A DNA stretch of 64,000 bases from Kitasatospora sp. NBC_00240 (GCF_026342405.1 NZ_JAPEMU010000001.1:7068001-7132000), one strand, 5' to 3'; shown: positions 37,126 to 46,081, numbered from the stretch's first letter. Numbers and translations: made by a program. Notes: generated by a model not told the origin, from the sequence alone.

Positions 37126-38106
37126 TCAGGGCGCGCCGCCGTCCAGCAGGGCCTGGCCGAGTGCCGTCAGCAGGTAGAGCACCTCGCGGCCGGTCCGGTG
37201 GCGCGCCACCAGGCCGGCCGCGTGCAGCGCGGTCAGGTGGTGCGAGACGTTGGGCGCGGACAGTCCGGTCCGCTGCGCCAGGACGGTGGTGGAGCCCGGT
37301 GACTCCAGCTCGGCGAGCAGCCCGGCCCGGGCCCGGCCCAGCACCCCCGCCAGCGCGTCCGGTGTCGACGCGCCGCCCTCCCAGAGGGTGGCCACCCCGC
37401 GCGGGGGGTACACCACGCCCGGCTGTGCCTGCGGGCCGGTCTGCAGGACGCACCCCGGCCAGACGAAGACCGACGGCACCAGCACCAGCCCGCGCCCGCC
37501 GTCCAGCGACTCCTCGATGTCGTACCGGCGCTGGGCCACCGTCATCCGCCCGTCCTGCCAGCTGACCTTCGGGTGCAGGCCCTCGAACAGTGCGGCAGGG
37601 CCGCCGGCCGCCATCTGCCGGGCCCGGTGCAGGATCTCCCCCTCGGCGAGCCGGGCGATCCGGGGCCAGTACGGCTCGACGGCCACCGTCCAGTAGGCCC
37701 GGACCTCCTCGGTCAGCCGGGCCAGCCCGGCCTCCGGGTCCGCGTGCAGGGCGGCCACCAGCGGCGGCAGCGGCCGGCCGATCGGCGCGAGGTCGGCCCG
37801 GACGGTGTCGGGTGCGGTGGCGGCGAGCTCAGCCAGCTCCTCGTCCATCCCGGGCGCGGTGGCGGCCGGCACCGGGGTCAGGAAGTCCGGCAGGTGCCAG
37901 GCCGGCATCGGCACCAGCTGGGACAGCAACTCGTACGCCTCCCCGGCCCGGGCGAGATCGGCCCGGGCCCGCCGGACCCAGGGCAGGTGCACCGCCCGCG
38001 AGCCCGGGTCCTTGAGCACCTGAACGCTCGTCACCACCTCCAGCAGGCGCGAGCAGGCGAACCGGGTGGCCGCCACGTCCTGGGCCGAGAACCGCAGCGT
38101 GAGCAC
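37126..38106 (-). CDS. ArsR/SmtB-type winged-helix regulator with N-terminal sensor domain
   Basis: A 326-residue regulator. The C-terminal 70 residues form an ArsR-type winged helix: LAGVLGRARAGLLAELESPGSTTVLAQRTGLSAPNVSHHLTALHAAGLVARHRTGREVLYLLTALG. The N-terminal 230 residues (starting MLTLRFSAQDVAATRFACSRLLEVV) are mixed alpha/beta and match the long actinobacterial DUF5937-like ArsR proteins. No metal-binding CxC cluster is visible, so it is unlikely to be a metal sensor. The GTG at 38106 has an AAGGGGA site. It is divergent from an MFS transporter with a 72-bp shared gap, so it probably represses that transporter and itself. Confidence 0.88.
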   Translation of the reverse strand: MLTLRFSAQDVAATRFACSRLLEVVTSVQVLKDPGSRAVHLPWVRRARADLARAGEAYELLSQLVPMPAWHLPDFLTPVPAATAPGMDEELAELAATAPDTVRADLAPIGRPLPPLVAALHADPEAGLARLTEEVRAYWTVAVEPYWPRIARLAEGEILHRARQMAAGGPAALFEGLHPKVSWQDGRMTVAQRRYDIEESLDGGRGLVLVPSVFVWPGCVLQTGPQAQPGVVYPPRGVATLWEGGASTPDALAGVLGRARAGLLAELESPGSTTVLAQRTGLSAPNVSHHLTALHAAGLVARHRTGREVLYLLTALGQALLDGGAP

Positions 38107-38123
38107 GTCTTCCCCTTCGAGGA

Positions 38124-38138
38124 TTCGACCAGGACGAA
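38124..38138. promoter_or_regulatory. Imperfect dyad in the ArsR/MFS divergent gap
   Basis: TTCG-accagga-CGAA at 38124-38138, flanked by GA on the left and ATC on the right, is a weak dyad in the only gap from which both divergent genes can be controlled. Candidate ArsR-type operator. Confidence 0.3.
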
Positions 38139-38178
38139 ATCTCTGGGCGCCACCGATCATCGCCGCAAGGCTCGGTCC

Positions 38179-39456
38179 ATGACCAGCACCGTCCCCGTAT
38201 CCTTCCAGGACCGCCTGGGCCTCCCGGACACCACCGGCCGGCGCCGGCTCGTCGGCGCCCACCTCGTCGACAGCCTCGGCACCGGACTCCTGCTCGCCTT
38301 CACCGTCCTCTACTTCACCCGCACGACCGGCCTCGGGGTGGCCGCCGTCGGGGCCGCCATCACCCTCGCCCGACTGCTCGCCCTGCCCACCGCGATCCTC
38401 ACCGGCCCGCTGATCGACCGCTACGGCGCCCGCCAGGTCGCGGCCTGCGGCAACGCGCTGTCGGCCGTCGCGTACGGCGGCTTCCTGCTGGCCCACCAGG
38501 CCTGGCAGATCGTCCTGGTCAGCCTGCTCGCCCAGGCCGGGGCGGTCGCCTACTGGACGGCCAGCACCGGCCTGGTCGTGCTGGCCGCCGCCGGCGGTGA
38601 GCGCACCCGCTGGTTCGCGCTGGTGCAGACCCTGCGCAACGCCGGGCTCGGGATCGGCGGGGCGCTCGGCTCCCTGGTGGTGGCCGGCAGCGGTACGGGT
38701 GGGCTGCGGCTGCTGGTGCTGCTGAACGCCCTCAGCTACGCGGGCGCCACCGTCCTGCTGGCCCGCTGGCGCCCGGCCGCGGCAGCCGGGCGACCGTCGG
38801 CGCCCGGGGCGCCCGGTGCTCCGGCGGCTGCCGGCGGCTACCGCCAGGTGCTGCGGGACCGCCGCTACGTCCTGCTGGTCGGCATCAACCTCTGCTCGGT
38901 CTTCGGCTCGATGATCATCAGCATGCTGCTGGCCGTCTACCTCACCGAAGGCCTGCACCAGCAGGCCTGGGTGGCCGGCTCGCTGCTGGTGATGAACGGC
39001 GTCCAGGTGGTGCTCACCCAGAGCGTGGTCGCCCGCCGCCTGGAGCGGTTCCGGCCCACCCGGGTGCTGGCGGCCGCCTCACTCGTCAACGCGGTGGCCT
39101 TCACCCTGTTCGCGCTGATGGCCGCCGCGCCCGGCCGGGCCGTCCTGGCCGGCCTGTACGCCGCGATGTTCCTCTTCAACGCGGCCGAGACGATGGCCAC
39201 CCCGTTCGCCGAGGACCTCAGCGTCGGTCTGGCCGACCCCGGCCTGCGCGGCCGCTACCTCGCGGTCTACCAGCTCTCCTGGAACACCGGCCAGGCGCTC
39301 GCCCCCGGGCTGCTCACCCTGCTGCTCGTCCAGGGCGCGCTCTGGCCGTGGGCCTTCCTCGCGGCGCTGGCGGTGGCCGCGGTGCCGGCCCTGCTGCTGC
39401 TGGAGCGCCTGATCACACCCGCCAGCCGCGCCGCCCGGCCAGCCACCGCAGGGTGA
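38179..39456 (+). CDS. MFS transporter
   Basis: A 425-residue major facilitator with twelve predicted helices. The N-terminal half has LVGAHLVDSLGTGLLLAFTVLYFTRTTGLG and the conserved loop 2-3 motif GPLIDRYGARQVAACGN. A cytoplasmic loop (RPAAAAGRPSAPGAPGAPAA) divides the halves. The C-terminal half has VGINLCSVFGSMIISMLLAVYL and the helix GLYAAMFLFNAAETMATPFAEDLSVGLADPGLRGRYLAVYQLSW. A drug or metabolite efflux role under control of the divergent ArsR gene is likely but unproven. The 3' end overlaps the convergent kinase gene by 44 bp. The ATG at 38179 is the family-like start; the long upstream frame is spurious. Confidence 0.88.
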   Translation: MTSTVPVSFQDRLGLPDTTGRRRLVGAHLVDSLGTGLLLAFTVLYFTRTTGLGVAAVGAAITLARLLALPTAILTGPLIDRYGARQVAACGNALSAVAYGGFLLAHQAWQIVLVSLLAQAGAVAYWTASTGLVVLAAAGGERTRWFALVQTLRNAGLGIGGALGSLVVAGSGTGGLRLLVLLNALSYAGATVLLARWRPAAAAGRPSAPGAPGAPAAAGGYRQVLRDRRYVLLVGINLCSVFGSMIISMLLAVYLTEGLHQQAWVAGSLLVMNGVQVVLTQSVVARRLERFRPTRVLAAASLVNAVAFTLFALMAAAPGRAVLAGLYAAMFLFNAAETMATPFAEDLSVGLADPGLRGRYLAVYQLSWNTGQALAPGLLTLLLVQGALWPWAFLAALAVAAVPALLLLERLITPASRAARPATAG

Positions 39457-40408
39457 CCTCACCGCTCCAGGTCTGGTGCCGGCGCAGCATCCGGGAGCCG
39501 GCCGGCGGGTCTGGCTGGGCGCCGGCCCGCAGGAAGTAGCCGGTGACGGCGGCGAGGGCGCAGTCCAGTTGTTCGGGCGCCGCGCCCCGGGCGGCCGGGT
39601 GCGCGGCGAACAGCCGGTCGGCGTCGTGGCCGTCGGCGCGGGCGGTGGCCAGCAGCAGCGTCAGGTCGAACCAGCTCGCCCCGAGCCGGGGCCAGTTCCA
39701 GTCGCAGATCCAGGCCCGCCCGCCGGAGTCCAGGACGATGTTGTCCCGGCGCAGGTCCTCGTGCAGGACGGCGTCGCCGGCGGTCGCCGCGACCCAGTCG
39801 GCCTCCAGGGCGGCCAGCGGTTCGATCAGCGCGGGCGGGAACCAGCCGGGCAGCAGGTCGGCGCCGGGAGCGCCGCCGGCCAGCTTGCGCCAGTCGTCGA
39901 AGTCGTCCTCTCCCGGCTCGGGCCGCAGCGGCTTCAGGCCGAGCGCGAGCAGCTGCGGCGAGGGGCTCGCCAGCGCCTGGGCCAGGGCGGCGCAGGCGTC
40001 CAGGGCCGCCGCCAGCTCCGCCGGCCGCCACGGGTCGGCGGGCATCCGGGCCCCCGGCACCGGGTCGAAGCCGAGCACCACCCAGCCGGCGCTCTCCTCG
40101 GCCCAGCGCAGCGCCGGCGCGGGTACGGCGGCCGGCAGCGCCCGGTTGATCGCGGCCTCCCGGCGGTAGCAGTCCGCGATGTACGGGTGGGCCACGGCAT
40201 CGACCGCCTTGACGAACTCCGCCCCCGCCGGCCCTCGGACCAGGGCCGCGAAGCCCGGGGTGAACCCGCCGCCCGCGCTGGGCCCCGCCGCCACCGGCCC
40301 GCCGAGCCGGTGCCCGATCAGCTCCCGCACCCACGGCGGCAGGTCCGTCCACTGCGGGCGGACGGCGGTGCTGGCGTACGGCGGGCGGGGCGTGATCGTC
40401 TCGGTCAT
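39413..40408 (-). CDS. Aminoglycoside-phosphotransferase-like kinase
   Basis: A 331-residue APH-family protein. The catalytic loop is VLHEDLRRDNIVL (HxDxxxxN) and the magnesium-binding aspartate is in RAWICDWNWPRLG. A glycine-rich N-terminal segment (VAAGPSAGGGFTPGFAAL) and FVKAVD with the ATP-binding lysine precede these. Family members phosphorylate small molecules, sugars or antibiotics; the substrate here is unknown. The ATG at 40408 gives MTETITPRPPYASTAVRPQWTDLPPWV. The stop lies inside the convergent MFS gene, so the two coding regions overlap tail to tail by 44 bp. Confidence 0.88.
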   Translation of the reverse strand: MTETITPRPPYASTAVRPQWTDLPPWVRELIGHRLGGPVAAGPSAGGGFTPGFAALVRGPAGAEFVKAVDAVAHPYIADCYRREAAINRALPAAVPAPALRWAEESAGWVVLGFDPVPGARMPADPWRPAELAAALDACAALAQALASPSPQLLALGLKPLRPEPGEDDFDDWRKLAGGAPGADLLPGWFPPALIEPLAALEADWVAATAGDAVLHEDLRRDNIVLDSGGRAWICDWNWPRLGASWFDLTLLLATARADGHDADRLFAAHPAARGAAPEQLDCALAAVTGYFLRAGAQPDPPAGSRMLRRHQTWSGEVTLRWLAGRRGWRV

Positions 40409-40557
40409 CCGCCCATGCTGCCCGGCCGCCGCCGTGACCGGCCACCGGCGTTCGCGGGTGTCTGCCCCGGCGTCCGGCCCGGGTGGTCCGCCGGCGCGCC
40501 GGGGGCCCGCCGTCGCGGGCGGTGCGCAGCCGGTGCGTACGTCCCGGATCCGGTCCC

Positions 40558-40605
40558 CGACCTGCCCCCCGCCTGCCCCCGCGACCTGGCCCCCCGCCTG
40601 CCCCG
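40558..40605. repeat. Two 24-bp direct repeats
   Basis: Copies at 40558-40581 and 40582-40605 differ at two or three bases; each begins CGACCTG and ends GCCTGCCCC. A truncated third copy follows. They lie in the 236-bp gap between the kinase gene and the second MFS gene, which holds no other feature. Confidence 0.8.
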
Positions 40606-40644
40606 CGACCTGCCCCCGATCTGCACCGTCGGCCTGGAAGTGGC

Positions 40645-41997
40645 TCACCGGTCGGCCGCCGCCCAGCGGTCGGCCAGCCGGTAGCCGAGACCGCCGAGCG
40701 CCACCAGGACGGCCAGAATCGCCCAGAACACGCCGGCGTGCCGCTCGATCAGCGCGCCGACGAGCAACGGGCCGACGATCGCGGACAGCGCCCAGGTCAG
40801 GTTGAACACCGACAGGTAGCGGCCGCGCGCCTCGGCCGGTGCGGCGGTCGCCGAGATGGCGGTGGTCGCCGGACCCGCCAGGATCTGCCCGGCGGTGAAC
40901 AGCAGGACCGCCGCGTAGACCACCACCACCGTCCCGATGCCGCGTCCGGCCGCGCCGACCGCGAGCAGCCCGATCGAACCCAGCATCAGGACCGCCGCCC
41001 AGGACACCACCCTGGTCCGCGGGTACGCCACCACCCGGGCCGTCACCAGGGACTGGCTCAGGACGATGGTGACCGCGTTCACCGTCAGGGCCGTCGACGG
41101 CAGCCAGGCGGGCATCCGGTCGACCTCGACCAGGTAGACCGGCAGCACCACGGTCGGGATCAGCCAGCCGAACGCGAACGCGGCCTGGGCCGCCATCAGG
41201 ATCAGCAGGACCCGGTCCCGGAACAGCGTCCGCCATCCCGCCCAGGTGCCCGCCGGGGTCGCGCTGTCGACGGGCCCGGTCGGTTCCCGAGCCGCGGCGG
41301 ACCGAGGCTGCGGAGGCGGTGGGGTCAGGGGGCGTGGGCCGGCCGGGCGGACCCGGACGGGCGTCATCAGCAGGACCGCCGCGACCAGGCTGGTCGCGGC
41401 GTTCACCACGACGATGGACACCGCCGCACTCGACCAGCCGCTGCCCAGCAGCAGACCACCCGCCGCACCGCCGATCCCCACGCTGGCGTTGGTGCCCGCC
41501 GTGGTGAAGGCGTACCAGCGGTCCAGTTCGGCGCCCTCGGCCAGATCGGCGACGAACGCGGGCCAGGCCGCGAAGTACAGGCGCTCGGCGCAGAGCACCA
41601 GCAGCATGCTGCCGATCAGCGCCGGCAGCGAGTCCACCAGCAGGTAGCAGAGGTAACCGGCCGCCACCAGAAGGTTGTTGGCGATCAGCGAGGTCCGCGG
41701 ACCCCAGCGGTCGACGATACTGCCGGCCACCGGGGCGACCGGCAGCGAGAGCGCGGTGGCGACGGCGGACCCCAGCCCCACCTGGGCCACCGTCAGATCG
41801 GTGGTCAGGACGAAGAACAGGAACGACAGCGGGACGAACATCCCGACGCCGAAGGCGTCCAGCACGGTGGCGGCGACCACCCGGCCCTGACCGGCCAGTT
41901 CGGGCAGGCCGAGGCGCACCCGCCAGCGGGCGGCCGCGGTGGCCGGAGCGCCGGCCGCCGCCTCGGCGGGCCGCACCCCGGTGGACGGCGGGCTCAC
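40645..41997 (-). CDS. MFS transporter
   Basis: A 450-residue major facilitator with twelve predicted helices. It begins after a short Pro/Ala tail; helix 1 is VVAATVLDAFGVGMFVPLSFLFFVL. The loop motif is GSIVDRWGPRTSLIANN. Between the halves is a Pro-rich loop (AGPRPLTPPPPQPRSAA). The second half includes GWLIPTVVLPVYLVEVDRMPAWL and PAEARGRYLSVFNLTWALSAIVGPLLVG. The GTG at 41997 overlaps the stop of the PIG-L gene by 4 bp, so both are translated together. The long open frame further upstream shadows that gene. An exporter of a deacetylated or acylated sugar product is one possibility suggested by the partner. Confidence 0.88.
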   Translation of the reverse strand: MSPPSTGVRPAEAAAGAPATAAARWRVRLGLPELAGQGRVVAATVLDAFGVGMFVPLSFLFFVLTTDLTVAQVGLGSAVATALSLPVAPVAGSIVDRWGPRTSLIANNLLVAAGYLCYLLVDSLPALIGSMLLVLCAERLYFAAWPAFVADLAEGAELDRWYAFTTAGTNASVGIGGAAGGLLLGSGWSSAAVSIVVVNAATSLVAAVLLMTPVRVRPAGPRPLTPPPPQPRSAAAREPTGPVDSATPAGTWAGWRTLFRDRVLLILMAAQAAFAFGWLIPTVVLPVYLVEVDRMPAWLPSTALTVNAVTIVLSQSLVTARVVAYPRTRVVSWAAVLMLGSIGLLAVGAAGRGIGTVVVVYAAVLLFTAGQILAGPATTAISATAAPAEARGRYLSVFNLTWALSAIVGPLLVGALIERHAGVFWAILAVLVALGGLGYRLADRWAAADR

Positions 41998-42839
41998 CGC
42001 TCGCCCCCGGTCCCGGCCGTCCCGGCCGCGCTCAGGTCGGATGCCGCCGCCGGTGCGCCGTGCAGCGGCCACCAGTGCTCCAGCCGCAGGTTCCGCCGGT
42101 TCAGCAGCTGCCCGTGCACCTGGCGGTCCATCACGTCGAGCTGGCTGGCGTGCGCCCTGATCGCGGCCTCCTTGGCGGCACCGTCCGCCGCCGACAGCCG
42201 GCTCTGCCGGGCGCGGTGCCGCCCGGCGGTGGCCAGCGGGAACTGCTCGGCGGCCCAGGCGGCGAACGGCTCCGGGTGGTCGTTGGTCCAGGCGAAGCCG
42301 GACCGGGTGCCGGCCGCCCGGAGGTGGTTGCTGATCTGGAACAGCTGGTACGGGTACTCGCCGTACAGCACCAGGGCGGGTCGCACCCCCTCGTCCGCGA
42401 GTTCCGCGCACGCCGTGAGGCCGGTGTCCCGGACCATGACGTGGTCCGGGTGGGTGAGCAGCCCGGCCGGCAGCCAGACCTCCCACTCGCCGCCGCCGGC
42501 CGCCGCCACTGCTTCGGCGGCGGCCCGGACGCGGCCCGTCATGTCGGCCCCGAGCCGCTGCGGAGCCTCGCCGGGCCGGTACTGCCCGTCCAGGTGGGCC
42601 CACTGCTCGGGGACCAGGCCCAACGGGGCGAAGGACCGGAGGTCCTCCGCGCGTCGCTCCAGGGCGAGTTCGCGTGAGCTGGTGGCGCCGAGCGAGCGGT
42701 CCCAGTCGGTGAGCAGCGCCGGGTCCGCGGGGGCCCCGGCGAACACCGTGACCACCTCGGTCCCCGGTCCGAGAGCGCCGTAGCAGGACAGCACGGCGTC
42801 GTCGGCGTGCGGTGAGAACACCAGTCGGCGGGCCGTCAC
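41994..42839 (-). CDS. PIG-L/LmbE-family deacetylase
   Basis: A 281-residue zinc-dependent N-deacetylase of the PIG-L family. The zinc motif is LVFSPHADDAVLSC at the N terminus, with the third ligand in LLTHPDHVMVRDT about 130 residues later. Family members remove acetyl groups from GlcNAc-type sugars, including mycothiol and glycopeptide intermediates. The C-terminal half (YGEYPYQLFQISNHL, then KEAAIRAHASQLDVMDRQVHG) is typical of the sugar deacetylase subgroup. The GTG at 42839 overlaps the preceding frame, and its stop overlaps the MFS start, making a coupled trio. The substrate is unknown. Confidence 0.88.
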   Translation of the reverse strand: MTARRLVFSPHADDAVLSCYGALGPGTEVVTVFAGAPADPALLTDWDRSLGATSSRELALERRAEDLRSFAPLGLVPEQWAHLDGQYRPGEAPQRLGADMTGRVRAAAEAVAAAGGGEWEVWLPAGLLTHPDHVMVRDTGLTACAELADEGVRPALVLYGEYPYQLFQISNHLRAAGTRSGFAWTNDHPEPFAAWAAEQFPLATAGRHRARQSRLSAADGAAKEAAIRAHASQLDVMDRQVHGQLLNRRNLRLEHWWPLHGAPAAASDLSAAGTAGTGGER

Positions 42840-43405
42840 GTCGCCTCCGGGACGGGCGTGCGCTGCCAGATCTCCTCGGCCGGGGCCAGGGCGGCCGTCC
42901 GGGACGGGGTGAGGGCGGTCGGCGGGCCGCTCCGGCGGCGGTGGGTACGGCCGGCCGCCACGCCGTCCGCGACCAGCTCGGCCAGCCGGTCGGCGTGCCG
43001 GTCGGCCCAGCGGCGCACCGGGCCCAGGCTGTTGGTGCCGCCCAGGGCCAGGGTGCGCAGGGCGGCGCGGACCACGGGGTCGCCCGGCGCGGGACCGTCC
43101 GGGGGTGCGGTGATCCCCAACAGATAGCCCGCGTACCAGAGTTCAGCGCGCAGCCCGGGGTACTCGGCGGGCTGTCCGGGCAGCCCGCCGGTGCGTTCCC
43201 GGTGGGCCTCGGTCGGCCCGGAGCGGTCGCTCCGGGCCGGGGCCCCAGGTGCGCGGGTGCGCCGGTGCGGGTCCGGGCCTAGAAGACCGGGACGCCGGCC
43301 CGGACGAGGCGCCAGGAGACCGAGGCGAAGTCGGCCGGGTCGATGACGCCCTTCTCCTTCACCCAGCCGATCATCGCGTTGCGGATCTCGTCCGAGTTCG
43401 CCCAC
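42836..43405 (-). CDS. Unrecognised frame coupled to PIG-L; possible remnant
   Basis: The frame encodes up to 189 residues, but the first 42 overlap the 5'-nucleotidase gene on the same strand in another register. The only GTG/ATG start is at 43405 inside that gene. The part outside (AEYPGLRAELWYAGYLLGI, then GGTNSLGPVRRWADRHADRLAELVADGVAAG) looks like genuine protein with helical character, and the stop overlaps the PIG-L GTG by 4 bp. It may be the tail of a longer gene whose start was lost by deletion next to the nucleotidase gene. I recognise no family. Confidence 0.45.
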   Translation of the reverse strand: MGELGRDPQRDDRLGEGEGRHRPGRLRLGLLAPRPGRRPGLLGPDPHRRTRAPGAPARSDRSGPTEAHRERTGGLPGQPAEYPGLRAELWYAGYLLGITAPPDGPAPGDPVVRAALRTLALGGTNSLGPVRRWADRHADRLAELVADGVAAGRTHRRRSGPPTALTPSRTAALAPAEEIWQRTPVPEAT

Positions 43406-45102
43406 ACCTTGGGGGCGGCGGCGACGTGCGGGAAGTTGCCGCCGCCGTTGGCGCGGTAGTTGTTGACCGCCAGCACGAACTGGGCGGCGGGATCGATCGG
43501 CTTGCCGTCGAAGGAGAGGTTGACGATCCGCGAGCCGGCCGGCTGGGCGATGTCGATGTCGTAGCTGACGCCGTACACCGAGTCGTAGTTGTAGTCCGGG
43601 ATGTTCTGCGCGTTGGTCAGGGTCGCCTTGTCGACCGCCGCGCCCGGGGCGAGCTGGTTGTAGTACTTCGCGGAGAACTCCAGGTAGTCCTTGATCTGGG
43701 CGCCGGTCAGGATCCGCGCCTCCAGGGTGTTCTCGTAGATGTACAACCCGGCGGCGTCGCGCAGCTTGACCTGCCCGGCCGGGATCACCGCGGTGCGGTT
43801 GAACGGCGCGGCCTGGGCCAGCACCGGCAGGTTGGCGTACGAGGTGGAGGCCAGTGCCGCCTTGACGACGTCCGCCTGCACCTTGCCGATCAGGTCGATG
43901 ATCGGGGTGTCCTGGAACGGCGCCTCGGTGATCGACAGGGCGATCTTCGCGGTGCCGATGACCTGGTTGACGTACTCGACGACCTTCTTGTGCTGGGCGG
44001 TCATCAGGTTCACGATCTCCGGGTCCTCCGGCACCGTGTTGGAGTTCAGGACACGGGAGGAGAGCGAGGTGACCTTCCAGGCGCCCTTGTCCAGCTCGAC
44101 CTCGAAGTCGAAGCAGGTCAGCCGCTGGCCCCAGCAGAGCGGCTCGGAGAGCACGACGGTCCTGCCGGTCTCCTTGTTGACGACCAGCCGCTGCGGGATC
44201 TCCTTGTGCGCGTGGCCCACCAGGACGGCGTCGATGCCCGCGACCTGTTCGGCCAGGGCGACCGAGACGTTCTCCCCCCAGGGCAGCTGGTCGCCGTAGG
44301 AGGTCGCCTCGTCCATGCCGGAGTGGCAGGCCACCACGACGACGTCGGCGCCGGCCGCCTTCAGCTTCGGGAGCCAGATCTTCGCGGTCTCCACGATGCC
44401 GGGGAAGGTCATCTTGCCGGCGACGTTCGCCTTGTCCCAGATGGCGATGCCGGGGTTGGTCAGGCCGAGGATGCCGACCTTGAGCGTCGGACCGCCGGGC
44501 AGCTTGATCTTGCGGATCACGTAGGGCGGGAAGGCCGGCTTGTCGTTCTTCGCGTGCAGCGCGTTGGCGCCCAGCAGCGGGAAGTCCAGCTGCTCCTCGT
44601 AGGCCCGCAGGGTGTCGATGCCGTAGTTGAACTCGTGGTTGCCGAGCGCGGCGGCGGTGTACTCCATGGTGTTCATGGCGAGCGCCATCGGGTGCTCGGG
44701 CGCGGTGTCGGCGTCGGTGGCGATCGGGTCGACCCGGGCGTAGTAGTACGTCAGCTGGGTGCCCTGGATGGTGTCGCCGGCGTCGATCAGCAGGGTGCGG
44801 TCCCAGCCCTTCTCCTCGCGGACCTGCTTGGCCAGCGTGGAGATCTTGGCGAGGCCGACCTCGTTGTGCGCCTTGTCGGCGTAGACCGCGTCGGTGAAGT
44901 AGTCCCAGTTGAGCACCCGGCCGTGCAGGTCGGTGGTGCCCATGACGGTGAAGGCCTGCTTCTTGGCAGCCTTCTTGTCCTGCGGCTCGGCGCCCTTGGC
45001 CGCGGCGGGGGCTGCGGCGGCGACCGAGACGCCGCCGGCCAGGGCCGCGCCGGCGGCGGTCGCGGCGGAGCGGGCGACGAAGTCACGGCGGTTCAGGGGC
45101 AT
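43279..45102 (-). CDS. Tat-exported bifunctional metallophosphatase/5'-nucleotidase
   Basis: A 607-residue secreted enzyme. The N terminus LNRRDFVARSAATAAGAALAGGVSVAAAAPAAA is a twin-arginine signal peptide. The metallophosphatase core shows TTDLHGRV, LIDAGDTIQG, LGNHEFNYG, VVVACHSGMDEA and LVGHAHKEIP. The C-terminal 5'-nucleotidase domain has NLPVLAQAAPFNRTAVIPAG with the substrate-binding region and AVNNYRANGGGNFPHV. It should cleave extracellular nucleotides or 2',3'-cyclic nucleotides for phosphate and nucleoside uptake. The ATG at 45102 with a GGAG site is the Tat start; an in-frame start at 45138 is less likely. No Pho box is obvious. Confidence 0.93.
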   Translation of the reverse strand: MPLNRRDFVARSAATAAGAALAGGVSVAAAAPAAAKGAEPQDKKAAKKQAFTVMGTTDLHGRVLNWDYFTDAVYADKAHNEVGLAKISTLAKQVREEKGWDRTLLIDAGDTIQGTQLTYYYARVDPIATDADTAPEHPMALAMNTMEYTAAALGNHEFNYGIDTLRAYEEQLDFPLLGANALHAKNDKPAFPPYVIRKIKLPGGPTLKVGILGLTNPGIAIWDKANVAGKMTFPGIVETAKIWLPKLKAAGADVVVVACHSGMDEATSYGDQLPWGENVSVALAEQVAGIDAVLVGHAHKEIPQRLVVNKETGRTVVLSEPLCWGQRLTCFDFEVELDKGAWKVTSLSSRVLNSNTVPEDPEIVNLMTAQHKKVVEYVNQVIGTAKIALSITEAPFQDTPIIDLIGKVQADVVKAALASTSYANLPVLAQAAPFNRTAVIPAGQVKLRDAAGLYIYENTLEARILTGAQIKDYLEFSAKYYNQLAPGAAVDKATLTNAQNIPDYNYDSVYGVSYDIDIAQPAGSRIVNLSFDGKPIDPAAQFVLAVNNYRANGGGNFPHVAAAPKVWANSDEIRNAMIGWVKEKGVIDPADFASVSWRLVRAGVPVF

Positions 45103-45397
45103 CAACGACTCCAGGTGGGGCTGTGGACGGACCGTCAAAGGGTGGTGACGCGCGTAGAGGAACGCGCGTAGAAGTCTGCCTCGCCACGGCCCCGCGCCGA
45201 TAGCCCCCCGACGTTTCCAACAGGTGAGATCTTGGCGACTCCGGAATGACGGCGGCCGGGTCCGGCGCCCCGCCGGCGCGCCCGTCCGCCGCCCGTCGGC
45301 CCCGTTCCTTGCCCGTACACCCGCTGCCCCGCCGGCTGCCCCGCCGGCTGCACCGTCGGTCGCCCGGGCCGGCCGTTCGTGGCCCGCCCCGGCCCGG

Positions 45398-46081
45398 TCA
45401 GATGTATCCCTCGCGCAGCGCGTACGCCACCGCGTGCGCCCGGTTGCGCAGGTGCAGACGCGTGGTCAGCCCGTGCAGGACGTTCTTCACCGTCCGCTCC
45501 GAGTACGACAGCTTGGCGGCGATCTCGGCGGTGTCCCAGCCCTCCGCGACCAGCCGCAGGATGTCCGACTCACGCTCCGAGATCCCCGGCGGGGTGAACC
45601 CGGGCAGTCCCTGCACGCTCCGCTGCAGCCGCCCCATCTGCACGATCAGCCGGCCCAGCAGGTCGGCCGGCAGGTCCCCGTCGCCCCGGGCGGCCGCCAG
45701 CACCGCCTGTCCCAGCCTCGGCGCGGTCGCCTCCCGGCGCCACAGGATCGCCGCCACCCCGCACTCGACGGCCTCCAGCAGCTCGGCCTCGCGCATCCGC
45801 TCGACCACCAGGACGACCCGCACCTCCCCACCGCGCACCATCCGGCGCAGGGCCGCCGTCACGGTCGCGTCCACGGTCTCGGCCAGCATCACGGCGACCG
45901 CCCCGGTGGTCGCCTGCTGCTCCTCGACGAGCTCCAGCGCGGCGCACTGCTTGAGCTGGCTGAGCGCGCCGGCCCGTGAGATCGGGTCCGCCGCGTGGAC
46001 CACCACGGGGATCCGCACCCCGGCCCGTACCCCCGGTCGTACGCCGGACCGAACGGCTCCGTCGGCCTGCAGGACAGTCAT
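45398..46081 (-). CDS. LuxR-family regulator with pseudo-receiver domain
   Basis: A 227-residue regulator. The C-terminal LuxR helix-turn-helix is ISERESDILRLVAEGWDTAEIAAKLSYSERTVKNVLHGLTTRLHLRNRAHAVAYAL. The N-terminal 120 residues (IPVVVHAADPISRAGALSQLKQCAALELVEEQ, then VRVVLVVERMREAELLEAVECGVAAILWR) have the shape of a receiver domain but lack the acidic cluster and phospho-aspartate in their usual places, so phosphorylation is doubtful. The ATG at 46081 has an AGGGGGAG site. It is divergent from the LAL regulator across a 332-bp region with palindromes, next to the CIS genes. Control of the CIS locus is inferred from position. Confidence 0.88.
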   Translation of the reverse strand: MTVLQADGAVRSGVRPGVRAGVRIPVVVHAADPISRAGALSQLKQCAALELVEEQQATTGAVAVMLAETVDATVTAALRRMVRGGEVRVVLVVERMREAELLEAVECGVAAILWRREATAPRLGQAVLAAARGDGDLPADLLGRLIVQMGRLQRSVQGLPGFTPPGISERESDILRLVAEGWDTAEIAAKLSYSERTVKNVLHGLTTRLHLRNRAHAVAYALREGYI

